From the NCBI GenBank assembly GCA_023053685.1, contig JALIGW010000029.1, positions 2,207,001 through 2,271,000 of the forward strand: DNA of 64,000 bases, read 5' to 3'. A program made the position numbers and the translations under genes. Each line of letters opens with the position of its first letter. Position 1 is the stretch's first letter. The notes beneath the pieces were generated by a model. The model was not told where the DNA came from. It was given only the letters and a program-made list of their open reading frames with translations, and ran no database searches. The DNA is from Diadophis punctatus similis (Eukaryota > Chordata > Lepidosauria > Squamata > Dipsadidae). Below, piece by piece: positions 25,201 to 37,900 of this stretch.

Positions 25201-28200
25201 AAATTCTGACCAGCAGCAATAGGATGAGAAGACAATTGTGCAAAGATCTCTGGAAGGTTTAGATTACAGGTAGCCCTCGACTTATCACTTAACGACCATT
25301 GAAGTTGCAACCAGCCAATCAAAAAGGGGATTTATGACCCGGATTCAAAGTTCTGGTGGTCAGGCCCGCTCTGTGGTCACATGACCAAACTTTGGGTGCT
25401 CAGCAATGCAGCCATGTTTATGACCATTTGCAGCATCCTGTGGTCATAACTGCATTTTACGATGGTTTTGCGAAAAACCATCACTTCTGGGTTTTGGCAA
25501 AACTGTGCCCATAGCAAACCATTGGTTTACTTAAAGACTGATGCAAAAATGTTGTAAAATTGTGTCAGTCACATGACTGACCTGTTTTACAAGCATTACA
25601 ACATTTGACTGTAATGGGCAATTTAGAACTTTTACATTTACATTTAGATTACATTTACATTTAGAACTTTTTATTTCTGTTAGTAGATCCTCCAGCCTGT
25701 TTGGTTTGGGATGTCATTAGGCTTTTTAATATTTTGCTCTAGAGCTCAGTACAGCTGACAGGGTGGTTTTTTTTTTTGCCAAGATCCAATGACCTCTGGC
25801 ACATCTCACATACAGAGCAGGTGAGAAGTATAGATTTGTGTATTTTGGACACAAGAAAAAATTCTGTGGAAATTTTCCCTTGATGATAGAGTGTTCTTAT
25901 CACCTCAGTTTCTGAAGTACGGTGGTTTAGCAGTTGAGGTGAGGTTACTAAAATGATTTGGTGTAAAATGAAATGTCAGACCAAAGAACAGAGGAAAAAC
26001 CTAGAGACATCTGCATAGGCAGTTGATCTTCAGTGGTGGCATGAGCTTGAGAATGGCCCACAAATCTTTATGATCTGTATGGTTTGCCTTGTGCAGCAGT
26101 GATGTGTCATACATCAATTGTACAGGTAATCCTCAACTTACAACCACAATTCAGCCCAAAAATTCTGTTGCTAAGCATGACAGATATTGAGTTTTGCCTC
26201 ATTTTATTACCTTTCTTGCCACAGTTGTTAAATGAATCACTGTCATTTTTAAGTTAGTAAGATGGCTGTTAAGTGAATGTGACTTTCCCATTGACTTTGC
26301 TTGTCAGAAGGTTGCAAAAAGGGATCACATGACCCCCGGACACTGCAACCGTCACAAATATGAGTCAGTTGCCAAGCGTCCTTATTTTGATCACGTGACC
26401 ATGGGGATGCTGTAATGGTTGTAAGTGGGAAAAACAGTCGTTAAGTCCCTTTTTTTTAGTGCTGTTGTAACTATGAACGGTCACTAAATGAACTGTTGTA
26501 AATCGAGGACTACCTGTATTATGTCCAAAAGATGATCCTGCAGTCCGTTGGGAATTGGAATGGTCAGAAATTCTTAGCACATCATGTGGTTGTTTTGTTA
26601 TTAGTGCTGCCTAGGAATTTCTTACTACGGTTTGAAATCAGACCGTTTAAATCGAGATGACACAATAATTGTCTGCATAATACCTGAGATGAAAGATAAT
26701 CTGGTCCCTGAACAATGTCTCTTCCATCTCTAAAAGTCAAGGACTGTTAATTAGCAGCTTGCATTTTCCAACATTGTGAAGAATTGGAATAGTAATAAAT
26801 ACCTTCTTCTTGTTTTGATTGGTTTGTTCTGCAAAACTAATTGATCCTAATTGAATATATGTTGAAAACAGAGGAGACTTTTGAATCAGGACTGATTAAT
26901 TTCCTTGGGAAAATGGTGATTCAGAAAATGTTAGGAAGTGGTGAATTGACCTGGGAAGCTGCAGGTTATATCCATAACTGAGCTAGCCAGAAATGGAGGG
27001 ATCCAACAAGTAAATTACCTCAGAAGTAATGTTTATTTTTTGGAAATGGAATGTTTGGGCTGGGCTAGTGCCCTTTAATCTGATCCAACTCATTTCGGGG
27101 GAGGGAGGTGCACATAAAATTCCCTCTTTTATGAGATACTTTTCATTTCTCCATAATATTTGGGCCAAGTTTCTGTGAAAACTCAACAGAACAGAATAGT
27201 TAGATAGCATTTACAATATAAGTGTGGTTGTTGTATTTTGACTGTCATATTTTTGAGGCAACTTTACAGGGCCCTTACAGGAAATAAGCATGTTTTGCCT
27301 CCCACCTTTTGACCAAAGCAGCTGCTAAGTTAAGTTACTGGCCCGTTTCCTTTCTGAATTGCTCCAGAGCTTGGTGTATTGGAAAACTTGCAAGTTACTA
27401 CAAGACTGGCCAAGCTGGTTCTGTTTTACTGAGTGACATTTGGATGTTGTCATTTCTGTTTCAATATGCATGAGTATCTAAATTCCATTTGGGCCTACTC
27501 AGGCTCTTTACCTTACCCAAAGATGTGTGTGAGTCAAGCTTAGTTCTTTAATGCTCTGATAAGGAGTGCAAAAGTCTTACGTATAGATTTTAATCTTTGG
27601 TGGGTGTGCTAGTGGGGAAGGAAGCTAGCCCTTGTGGTTCAGCAGCATGTGTGGGAGGGAGAAGAATTTTCCCATCATGAGATGATTTAGACCAGCAAAT
27701 TTTAATTTAACATATTTCTAGAACACGGGTGTCAAACTCAAGGCCCGTGGGCCAGATCCGGCCTGCGGGATGCTTAAATTTAGCCCGCGGAGCCGCCCTG
27801 GAAACAGCAAAGGACCGGCCCACGGTGCCTCTGCCAGAGAAAATGGAGCGAAAGTGATGTCGAGCTGGCCACGCCCCACACCCCCCAAACACCCCCCAAA
27901 CACAACCCTGATGCTGCCCTCAATGAAATTGAGTTTGACACCCTTGTTCTAGAATATTAAAGGAGACTTAACATGGATTATTTTAAGAGTTACAAACCTA
28001 TTTGTCCAAAGGAACCAGTTGCCTTGTCTCCATGTTTAGGCAGCGGCAATGGTAGTTGTTGAATTTTTATTGAAACACTTGCAGATGCTTCCTATTGATT
28101 CTGGTTCTACCCCATCCTCAGCATGAAGGTTTCTAAATCATGTGGGGCACCTACATATTCACACCAGGCTCCCCATATGAGAACTCATCTTCAAATATAT

Positions 28201-31200
28201 AGATGACAGGGTTCATGAGCCAGCAGGGGTGAAGCCAGAAGATGTAGATCTGTTCTTTCTGTCACAAGTCTAATCATATGAGAACCTCATGTGTTTATAG
28301 ATCTGTTAAAATCTTGATTACCTACCCACACGGAGAGTTTCAAAAGGTCTATGGGCTTCCGGGGTAGAATGGCAGACTAAGCAGGACTCTGGTTTTTTGC
28401 AAACATGGCCAATAGAGGAGCTAGTGAAGGGATTGGGTCCTCAGACATCCTTTTTGTTACCGTGAAAAAAACAGTAATAAATAAAAATTAAAGCCAAACT
28501 GTTTGGCAAAGAAATGTATGAGCACACTATTTTTCCACACTGTTCTCTGGTGAGCTTCCTATCAATGGGAGCTCCTTTTTTATAACTTTCGCTTGAAGGA
28601 AAACAAGCCTTGCACAAGAGGAAGGAAAGCATAGCTGGGCTGTCATTCCTTTGTTGAGTATTTGGCAAGCTGTAAAACGCCTCCTAATTTGGTGAACAGT
28701 TCAGCTAAAGCCACTGGTGCTAACATCTTATGTCCTATTCATAGAACCGTACTGTGGCAAAACCAGTGCTGAGAAGCTCTTAGATGGACTCCACAACTCC
28801 ACAGCTGCGGCAGGTCCTAAAAGTCGCAGAAAATCGGGTGCGAGCTCCCTTTAGTTTGGCAAGTGGGTCTGCAGCCAGGTGTTGTGGAATGGAAAGCAAA
28901 GGGCTGGAAAGCTTCCGAATTTGGGTCCAGCATTTCTCTAGAGTAGTTTTGCGTGCGTATTCATGGCTGAACATACCTCTCAGTCCCTACCAGCAGGTTA
29001 CGGTAGTTCTCACTCAGAGGGTTATGCATCCAGTACTTCACTACAATTGGAAGTGGTTAATACAGGTAGTCCTTGACTTACAACCACTCATTTACTGATC
29101 AAATTTACAACAGCACTGAAAAACACAGCTTGTGACCGGTCCTCACACTTATAACCATCACAGCATCTCCCATGGGCATGTAATCAAAGTTTGGGTGTTT
29201 GCGATGGTTGCAGCATCCTGGCTCATGTAAGATGGCCATTTGCAACCTTCCCAGCTGGCTTCCAGCAGTCAAAGTCAACGGGGGGAGCCAGATTTCTTTA
29301 ACAGCCACATGATTCATTTACTGCAGTGATTTGCTTAACGACCATGGCAAAAAGGTCATAAAATCGGGCTTGACTCACCTCACAATCTCCTTGCTTAGCA
29401 ATGGAAAAAAATGGACCCAATTGTGGTCATAAGTCGAGGACTACCATACAAAACCGAACACACTGAGAATTCAATTTTACTCTCTTCCCTTTTGTAAATG
29501 AGCAATTCTAGTTCTTTTGACTTTTAAAGGTATAAAGGAAATGTTTCTTAATATATCAGGAGCCCAAAAAAGGCCAAGCAAGCAGGGCTTTGAGCAGCTA
29601 AAAATGTAAAGCTTGATTTTGTTGTGCACAAAATTCTAGCCTTTTTGTTCTTTCAGGCTTTGCCCCCCCCCCCCCAATAAAAGAAATCCTTTTGAGAGTC
29701 TTGGGTCTTTTAACCAGCAGAATGAATCCCTTAGTGGGCTAGGCAAAGTTGGCTCTTCTATGACTCATGGACTTCAACTCCCAGAATTCCTGAGCTAGCA
29801 TGATTGTCTCAGAAAGTCTGGGAGTTGAAGTCCATGAGTCATAGAAGAGCCAACTTTGCCTACCCTTGCCTTAGTACAAGGAATGATTAGAGTCCTGCTA
29901 TGGCAACAGCCACAGAGCTCCTTTGCCCTGATCCTTGAATGGCCTGTGTCCTGGTGCTTGAGATTATGTAGTTTTCCGTATTGGAACCAGCCTTTATTCA
30001 AGGACCATTTGCAGCTGGATCAAAGCAATCTGTCAGGAAATAGTATTTTCCATTGGAAAATGGAATAAGCTTTCCTATATGTGAATACTGAAATGGATGG
30101 CCCCCATTGCCCCATTGCACAAATGCTCTTTCCCACCTGGCCGTGGGGTTCTGTAGCACTTTGGGCTGCCAGTGATAACAGAATCCAAGGTCTCTTTCCT
30201 CCCCTCCCCTCTCCCCTCCCCTCCCCTCTCCCCTCCCCTCCCCTCATGCTTATCTTGTGGAAGGTTCTCCACAAGGTCAGCAGCCATGGGGCTTCGTAGG
30301 GAGCATGGCAGAGAAGACAGGAATCACCTCATGAAGACAGGGAGAGATCCCAACTTGTGGCCATGGAGGAAAGAGGCTCCTTTTTGTCCCACATCAGCAG
30401 CAAAACTCACAATCCCTGCCTTCATAAGAGGACAGCAACTTTGGCACCCTCATTTTTGGGATATGAAAAAGAGGCCACTGTTAGGACAACTATTTTCCAC
30501 TTCCTTCCCATCTCACAGGCAGGACCTAGGCTTGTGGGGAAGAGACCATTGTTTGCATGAGGTATTCTGACTGCAGAATAGGACTGAATTGCTTGAGGCT
30601 ATCATTTTCGAGCGTGTGCACGTGCTCACATAATACATGAGCCTTACACTGCATTAAGAGTTCTAGAATCCAGGAACATTTTGACCACCTGTGCTTTGGT
30701 TTACTTAGTGCTGGTGGCTTAGAGAAGGCAGTTGATGGTGCTGTCTGAGAGGCATGTTCCCTGCCATCTGCAGGAAGCTGGTGTGGTTCTCCACTTGGGT
30801 GCTTTAAGTTGTTGTCTTTTGGGCAGGCTGAGGCTGTGGGCTGGTGCTGGTGTTGGTGCTTTCATCCTCTGAAATGTCTTGGGTGCTCCTGTACTTGACT
30901 CAGTGCCTGCTTCATTCAGGCACTGATCTTGGAAATGCTTTTTTTTTTTAAATCACAGAGCCAACAAAACAGATCCTCAAGCAACTGAGTAACAAAGGTA
31001 AGAAAGCATTGTCTTTCCCTTCTTCTCCCAGAACTGACTAACTTCTAAATATAAGCCATTTCTCTATCATTAGGCAAAGTGATGAAGTTGGTGGTTTCTC
31101 TAGAATTTCCTCCCCCCCCCCCCCAATTGCTCTTTTACACCTAGCTCTGACAGTCAGGGCCCAAGCTGTGATTCTGAAGGATTCTTTGGCCTCTTGAATG

Positions 31201-31763
31201 TTAGTGGAGGGCATGGTCAGAAACATGATGATGTGGGGAGGGATGAGTGGGGCCTGAATTTTCAGTATGATTTTTTGGGGGGGATGTGTGTGTGGAGGCA
31301 GGGTTTGAGAGGATTGAAGAGGCAAAGCGAGTTTTACCCTTATTTACAGAAAGGAGAGGAGGAAATTGCATGGTTCACAATTAGTGTTTTTGCTGCCATA
31401 TTTTGGCAACACTGACGAGGGGTATTATATTAGCTGTAAACAGATGGTGGAGTCAGGCACAGCTTGTGGGCTGCCTGCACTCGCTCATTTGCCATTTTTT
31501 TCTCTTTCTAATTATAAGTCTCCCTCTAATGCTCAAAGTCAAGACATGGCTTTTCCTGCAGGCTGGGGGTAGAGCTTAATCCACTCGAGCTCACCCCAAG
31601 TATGTATGGTTGTTGAATGGGTATTGGATGATTTTAAATACTATGTTTTTAATTTTTATATCTGTTTTTAAATGTAATATTTATAAATTGGTGTCTTGTA
31701 TTTTCTCTGTTGTACGCCGCCCTGAGTCCTTCGGGAGTTGGGAGGCATATAAGAACACCATAA

Positions 31764-31858
<95 letters not shown>

Positions 31859-31897
31859 AAGTGACTAGAGATATGCCTTTCAAACTGCATAAAAGAT

Positions 31898-31968
<71 letters not shown>

Positions 31969-34900
31969 TTTGGTCATTTTTATATGCCGCCCAACTCCCG
32001 TAGGACTCAGGGCGGCGGTATTCTTAAAATTTGCGTATTGTTCATGTCTTCTGATTCTGTGTGCCCCCTCCACAAATGGAGAAAGGGACACAGGGATCAA
32101 ACGGTAAGCCAGGTGCATAACTGAGCAAGGAAATGAAACTCTGCCTTTTGTCCCCTAACTGTCTCCTTCCTTCTCTCTTTTATGTGCTGCAAATCTTCAG
32201 TAGGATTAAAGGTAAGATTCAGAATTTTTGAAAAAGTTGGAAAACAGCCCCCCCCCCCTTTAAAGGAATTAAAAGTAATGGGTGCCTTTTGGTGAGCCCT
32301 CAGTCCCTTAAAATGCTTCTTAAAGCTTAATCCAACCTGCCAGTGGGAGGGCACTCACCTTTGCCCTAAGACATATTCTGTAGCTCTTGAAGAAACGGAA
32401 TCATGGTGGAGAAGGGAAGAGAAGTCCTGTTGTCATAGCATCCCTTTGCCAAGACCTTTCTAAAGGACATCCTTGCTTACCCTCACTTCACATAGCATGC
32501 AGATAGTGATGGAGCCCTCCTGGAGTTTGGGGAACCCCCACAGATCCCCAACAGCTTATCCCAAGAGGAGGATCAGCAGACCCTTCCCCAGGAATCTTCT
32601 GAAGAGCTGGCTGAAAGTGATGGCAGTGAGAAGGAGACAGGGCACGAGGAAGAGAATGGAGCTGAGGAAGAGGAAGAAGAAGAAGAAGAGGAGGAGGAGG
32701 AGGAGGAAGAAGAGGAGGAAGAGGAGGAAGAGGACAGGCTGGTAGGAACGGAGCTGGTGTCAGACTTTGCAAGCTCCTTGATGGCAGTCCTCCATTGCTG
32801 GCACTATCGGGCCAATACTTTGCTTTTCTCCTGGGGTAGTATGGTGAGGTGCCTGTTGAATCTCTGCTGCGACTCCCTTCTGCATGTTGGCTTAGTGCAT
32901 GGCTTAGGCTGCGCTCCCTAAAATCTTCTAATCAGTTGGAACTGGACCACGATCGGTATAGGTCAACTAGGGCCTAGACGATATCTCTAAAAGAGAAGCA
33001 TTGCATGTAGGGCTCTTAACTATTAAGTGGTGCTACCAACTGACTTGGCACTTTACGCTCTCCCATACAGCCTAACTGGATTTGTGCTTGATAACAAAAG
33101 ATAATTCTTGGATCGATTTGCTTTGTCTCTGTTGAAAATCCATTTTTTTAATCCATTTTTTTTCATGTGCAAGAAAAGTTCCGCTAAATTAATCATTCAG
33201 TAATGAGACAATGTTCATCTTTAAGTCATCCTCTTGACAAATCCCATTCCATGTGCTTTTGGACCCTTCCTTGGATCCAGTACTGAAGGCATATATTACA
33301 AAGCATTGATCAGCCTGCAGATTAAAAAAAAAGATTGAACTGTACAATTGCTAAATGTTGCAGGATATAAAACTGGCTACAAGACAGAATAAAGGTTGGT
33401 CTTAATGGCTGGCTGCAAACTATTTTGTGCCTGGGCAGCAGGTCAGCTGACATCCTACTGACATATGTTCTCCTTCCATTTGCTTAACTTATTGCTGTAT
33501 CCAATGGCTGGAATATTAGCCTTGGGCCTGTGTAGAAACTTTTGATCATTCTTATACATACATGGGAACATGAATAAGACTTAAGTTACCGTATTTTTCG
33601 GAGTATAAGACGCACCAAGATTTTAGAGGAGGAAAACAAGGAAAAAAGTATTCTGAACCAAATGGTGTAGTAATATATTATTTAATAAAATACCAGTGTA
33701 GCAGAATACTTTTTACAACCATGTATACTTTTTGCAACTATGTATACTTTTTGCAAACTTCAAACTTGACAGCATTAAGACTAGCGGACTTCAACTCCCA
33801 GAATTCCTCCTCCAGTCATGCTAGCTCAGGAATGGGAGTTGAAGTCCACAAGTCTTAAACTTGCCAAGTTTGAAGACCCTTGCACCCCTAACTCCTAACC
33901 CAGGGGTCTTCAAACTTGACAGCTTTAAAACTAGTGGACTTCAACTCCCAGAATTCCTCCTCCAGTCATGCTAGATGGGGTAATTAGAAGGCAAGAGCAC
34001 CCCAGTTTTTGCAAAAAACGGCCCGTTTTTCACCCTTTTTTTTGTTGCAAAAACGAGGCATGCAGAGGGTTTGGGAAGCCTACAGAGCACTCCTAGGGGG
34101 TGGGGGAAGGCCAAAATGTTCCCATTTTTTCAAAAAACGGCCCATTTTTTGCAAAAATGAGATGCAGGGGCGGGGCTTCGGGAGGCCAAAAATGGCTGTA
34201 ATAGGTGTATAAGACACACTGACATTTCAACCCTCTTTTGGGGGGCAAAAAGGTGCGTCTTATACTCCAAAAAATGTGGTATATCAGAATGGTAATCATT
34301 GAGTCTGAATAGAGATATTTGGCTGCTCTTGTCTGATAGTCCAGCATAAACACAATGATTCTGTTCTCAGAACCAACCATTTTCCCTCTAACAAGATCAT
34401 TGCTATTTTGCTTCAGGGCAAGGGCCACAAGACACAGGAAGGATCCAAACAAGACCACTCTTCCAGCATTAGAGAGAGGATTGTGGAGATTGTGTCATCT
34501 GTGCCAAAGGTAGGCGAATGCTGGCAGATAATGCAGCTCTGATCAAAGCTCAGCTGATAACTATTTCTATTATTTGCATCATGTACAACACCATCTTGTC
34601 GGCAATTTGTGTTGGCCACAAGGGATGCAGCATATAAAATGATTTACATTTATATACTGTATTCAGATGAAGGAGAAGGAGGCTCTACTCACAGTCACTC
34701 ATGCCCTTGTCACCTCCCGATTGGACTACTGTAATGCGCTCTACATGGGATTACCCTTGAAGAGTATTTGGAGACTACAACTGGTGCAAAATGCGGCTGC
34801 GCGTGCTGTGGTGGGTGTTTCAAGATGCACCCACATAATACCCATACTCCGCCAGTTGCATTGGCTGCCCATTGGTCTCCAGGTACAATTCAAGGTGTTG

Positions 34901-37900
34901 ATCATCATCTTTAAAGCCCTATATGGCTTAGGACCAGCTTACCTCCGGGACCGCATCCTACCTCATACTTCCCTTCGACTGGTCAGGTCCCACAGAGTGG
35001 GTCTCCTCCAGGTCCCGTCAGCCAAACAATGCTGACTGACGGGGCCTAGGGGGAGGGCCTTCTCTGTAGGGGCCCCTGCTCTCTGGAACCAACTTCCCCC
35101 AGATATCCAAATCATCCCCACCTTGCTGGCCTTCCAAAAAGCCATTAAGACATGGCTCTTCCTGCAGGCAGGGTTCTGAGACAATTTACATCTGAGGTCT
35201 CCCCCATGTATGCATGGTGTTGTATGTCTTTCTTTAACTTTTTTAAAAAGTAAAATTGCTTTTAATGGTTTTATTGTTTGATGTTCTTTAAAATGCTGTA
35301 CGCCGCCCTGAGTCCTTAGGGAGTAGGGCGGCATAGAAGAACTCCCAAATAAAATAAATAAATAAATAAATGAACCAAGTTGTAAATAAGTACATTTTTA
35401 TGGCCTTGAAAATTCTGTATCAAAATTAACAACTTTGACCTTTGAAACAGATTGCTAGTACAGTTCACTATACAGTCACATACTAGCTATAGCACTTAGA
35501 CTTACCATATATACTGCTTCACAGTGCTTTACAGCCCTCTCTAAGCGATTTACAGAGTCAGCATATTGCCTCCAACAATCTGGGTACTCAGTTTACCAAC
35601 CTCAGAAGGATGGAAGGCTGAGTCAACCTTGAGCCGGTGAGAATCGAACTGCCAAACTGCAGGCAGCCAGCAGTCAGCAGAAGTAGCCTGCAGTACTGCA
35701 TTCTAACCACTGCACCACCATGGCTCATAATAGATAACCATCCAACTGTCATTAGAGTAATTTAATTCAGGTAAGAATCAGTAAGAGAGAGTTTGGTATA
35801 GTGATTAAGGCAACATACTAGAAACCAGAAGACTGTGAGTTCTAGTCTTGCCTAAGGCACAAAGCCAGCTGTGTATCTTGGGCCAATAACACTCTCTCAG
35901 TCCTAGGAAAAAGGCAATGGCAAACCACTTAGGAAAATCTTGCCAAGAAAACTTTAGGGACTAATAGAGTAAACACTGATTTGAAGGCACAAATCATCGT
36001 CATTGAGATTCCCTCCCTCTTCATCTCTTCTCTTTGATGTGTTCCCAGGTTCGATCACCTATTGAGCTTGACAAAGTGTTCGACATTCCTTCACGTAAGG
36101 AAGAGTGTCTAGAAGAGAGCCCTCAGCATCCAGATCTAGATCACCATGGGCTCCTGGATCAAGGTTCAGATATGGAGTCTGCTGAAAATATAGAAGAACT
36201 GAAGCCTTTGAGCAGTGAGGAGGAAGAGGAGGAGGAAGATGGTCATGCACCACAGTCCAGCAGCATCCTCCCCTTTTCTGTGCTAGATCAGGCCAGTATC
36301 ATTGCAGAGCGCTTTGCCAGCAGCCTCTCCCGTCGCAATAGCTTGGTCCAGGAGGAAGGGAAGGGCTACCTCACACCAAAGATGGCCAGCCGGAGCAGCA
36401 GCGTTCTGAGCTTGGAAGGGGGAGAAATGGCTGTGTGTTGCAACAATGGCTGCACTACTGTGGATTCCCAGAGTTGCAGCATCCTGCAAGAGCCCTCTGC
36501 TGAACCTTGCAACGGTGCTTCTAACAGTGCAGCGCGGCCTGGTCTGGTTGAGTCTGACCATTCTTGTCGACGGAAAGAATCCATGCTGTCCCACCAGGAC
36601 CGGCTGCTGCTGGATAAGATCAAGAATTACTATGATGATGCTGAGCACCAGGATGCTAACTTCAGCGTCAGGCGGAGGGAGAGTCTGTCCTTCATTCCCA
36701 AAGGGCTGGTGAGAAATTCTGTTTTTCGGATAAACAGTCTTCCCCAGCCAGAGTCTGGGCAGGAGGTGCTGAAGAGGAAGAGACCGCCCCCCTTGGGTAA
36801 TAGTGTAGCAGTATCCTTGAGGCTTTCAAATAGGCAGGGTGTTGCACTCCCGTCTCCCCATTTGGAGACAACCAGCGAGGAAAATCCAATGCCTATCACT
36901 GAAGCAGAGTTCAGGTCACCTAGTCAGATGATTAAACTCTGGGAGGAAATGGAGCAACCAAAGAGCAAGCACTGGAACAGGAAGACGGAAGACTGTAGGG
37001 AGCGCAGAACAAATGGGAGTCTGGGCCAGACTGAGTCTTATTTGAAAGACAGGCTTGGAAATCGGGAGAATGGCTTTGACTTGCATGAACCACTTCTTAT
37101 TCTGGAGGATGACGATCTTGGGGACATAGTAGAGGAGGAGCCAGTGGTGCCCCCTCCTGAGAACAAGGCTCCTGTGGAGCAGACCGTGCCATCCAGATTA
37201 CCCTGGGAAGTAGCGCAAGAGTTAGGGAGCTGTGATCAAGGTCAGAGTTTCCCTCAGATGCCCCCTCACATAATGCAGCTGGCTCATCTCACTGAGGCTG
37301 AGCTGACAGAGAAGGTGAACAAAGTCTACCAGTTGGCCCGCCAATACAGCCTCCGGATTAAGAACCAGAAACCACCCATGCGCAGGCGACTCGCTGAAGT
37401 AGAGGAGGAGATGCAGAGAAACACGTTGACTGACCAACAGGGAGTGGTTAAGAGAGACAAAGGTATGTATGCTCAAGAAGACATTGGTTGCTATTATCTT
37501 AATTACAGCAATACCTAGAAGTAAGGTTGCGGTAGAAAGAAAGAAAGAGATTATTACTATTCGTCTGTTCCACAGGCTTGCCTGTCCTTACCTTAATAAA
37601 AGAAAAGACATTTTGCTCAAAGAAATGCTTTGCCTCTAAAAACTGCAGGCAATTGATCTCTTAGCGTATTATATTATAAATTTACTTTTATCGTATTTTT
37701 TTGTTTTAGTAGAATTCCAAGGTAGCTCGTAGTATTAAAATCCTACAATATAAAAATTTAACATGGGGAACATTAGCACATTATAATAAGCAATATCAGT
37801 TAGCAAAAAAAATTCCCTTGGCAGTAGTGTAGAGCTTTGTCATTGCCTTCTATTGGGATTTCTTTTTGCCTTTCCAGTCTAGCTGAGAGCCCCAGGATTT

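Noticed and set aside
32473..32772. Lys/Arg-rich and polyproline open frames over the exon at 32496
   Set aside because: Out-of-frame readings of the GAG/GAA run; the glutamate frame is the one that joins in phase with neighbouring PLEKHG3 exons.
34667..35038. A host gene encoding 122 residues
   Set aside because: It is the C-terminal part of an L2 reverse transcriptase followed by the L2 3' UTR and tail.
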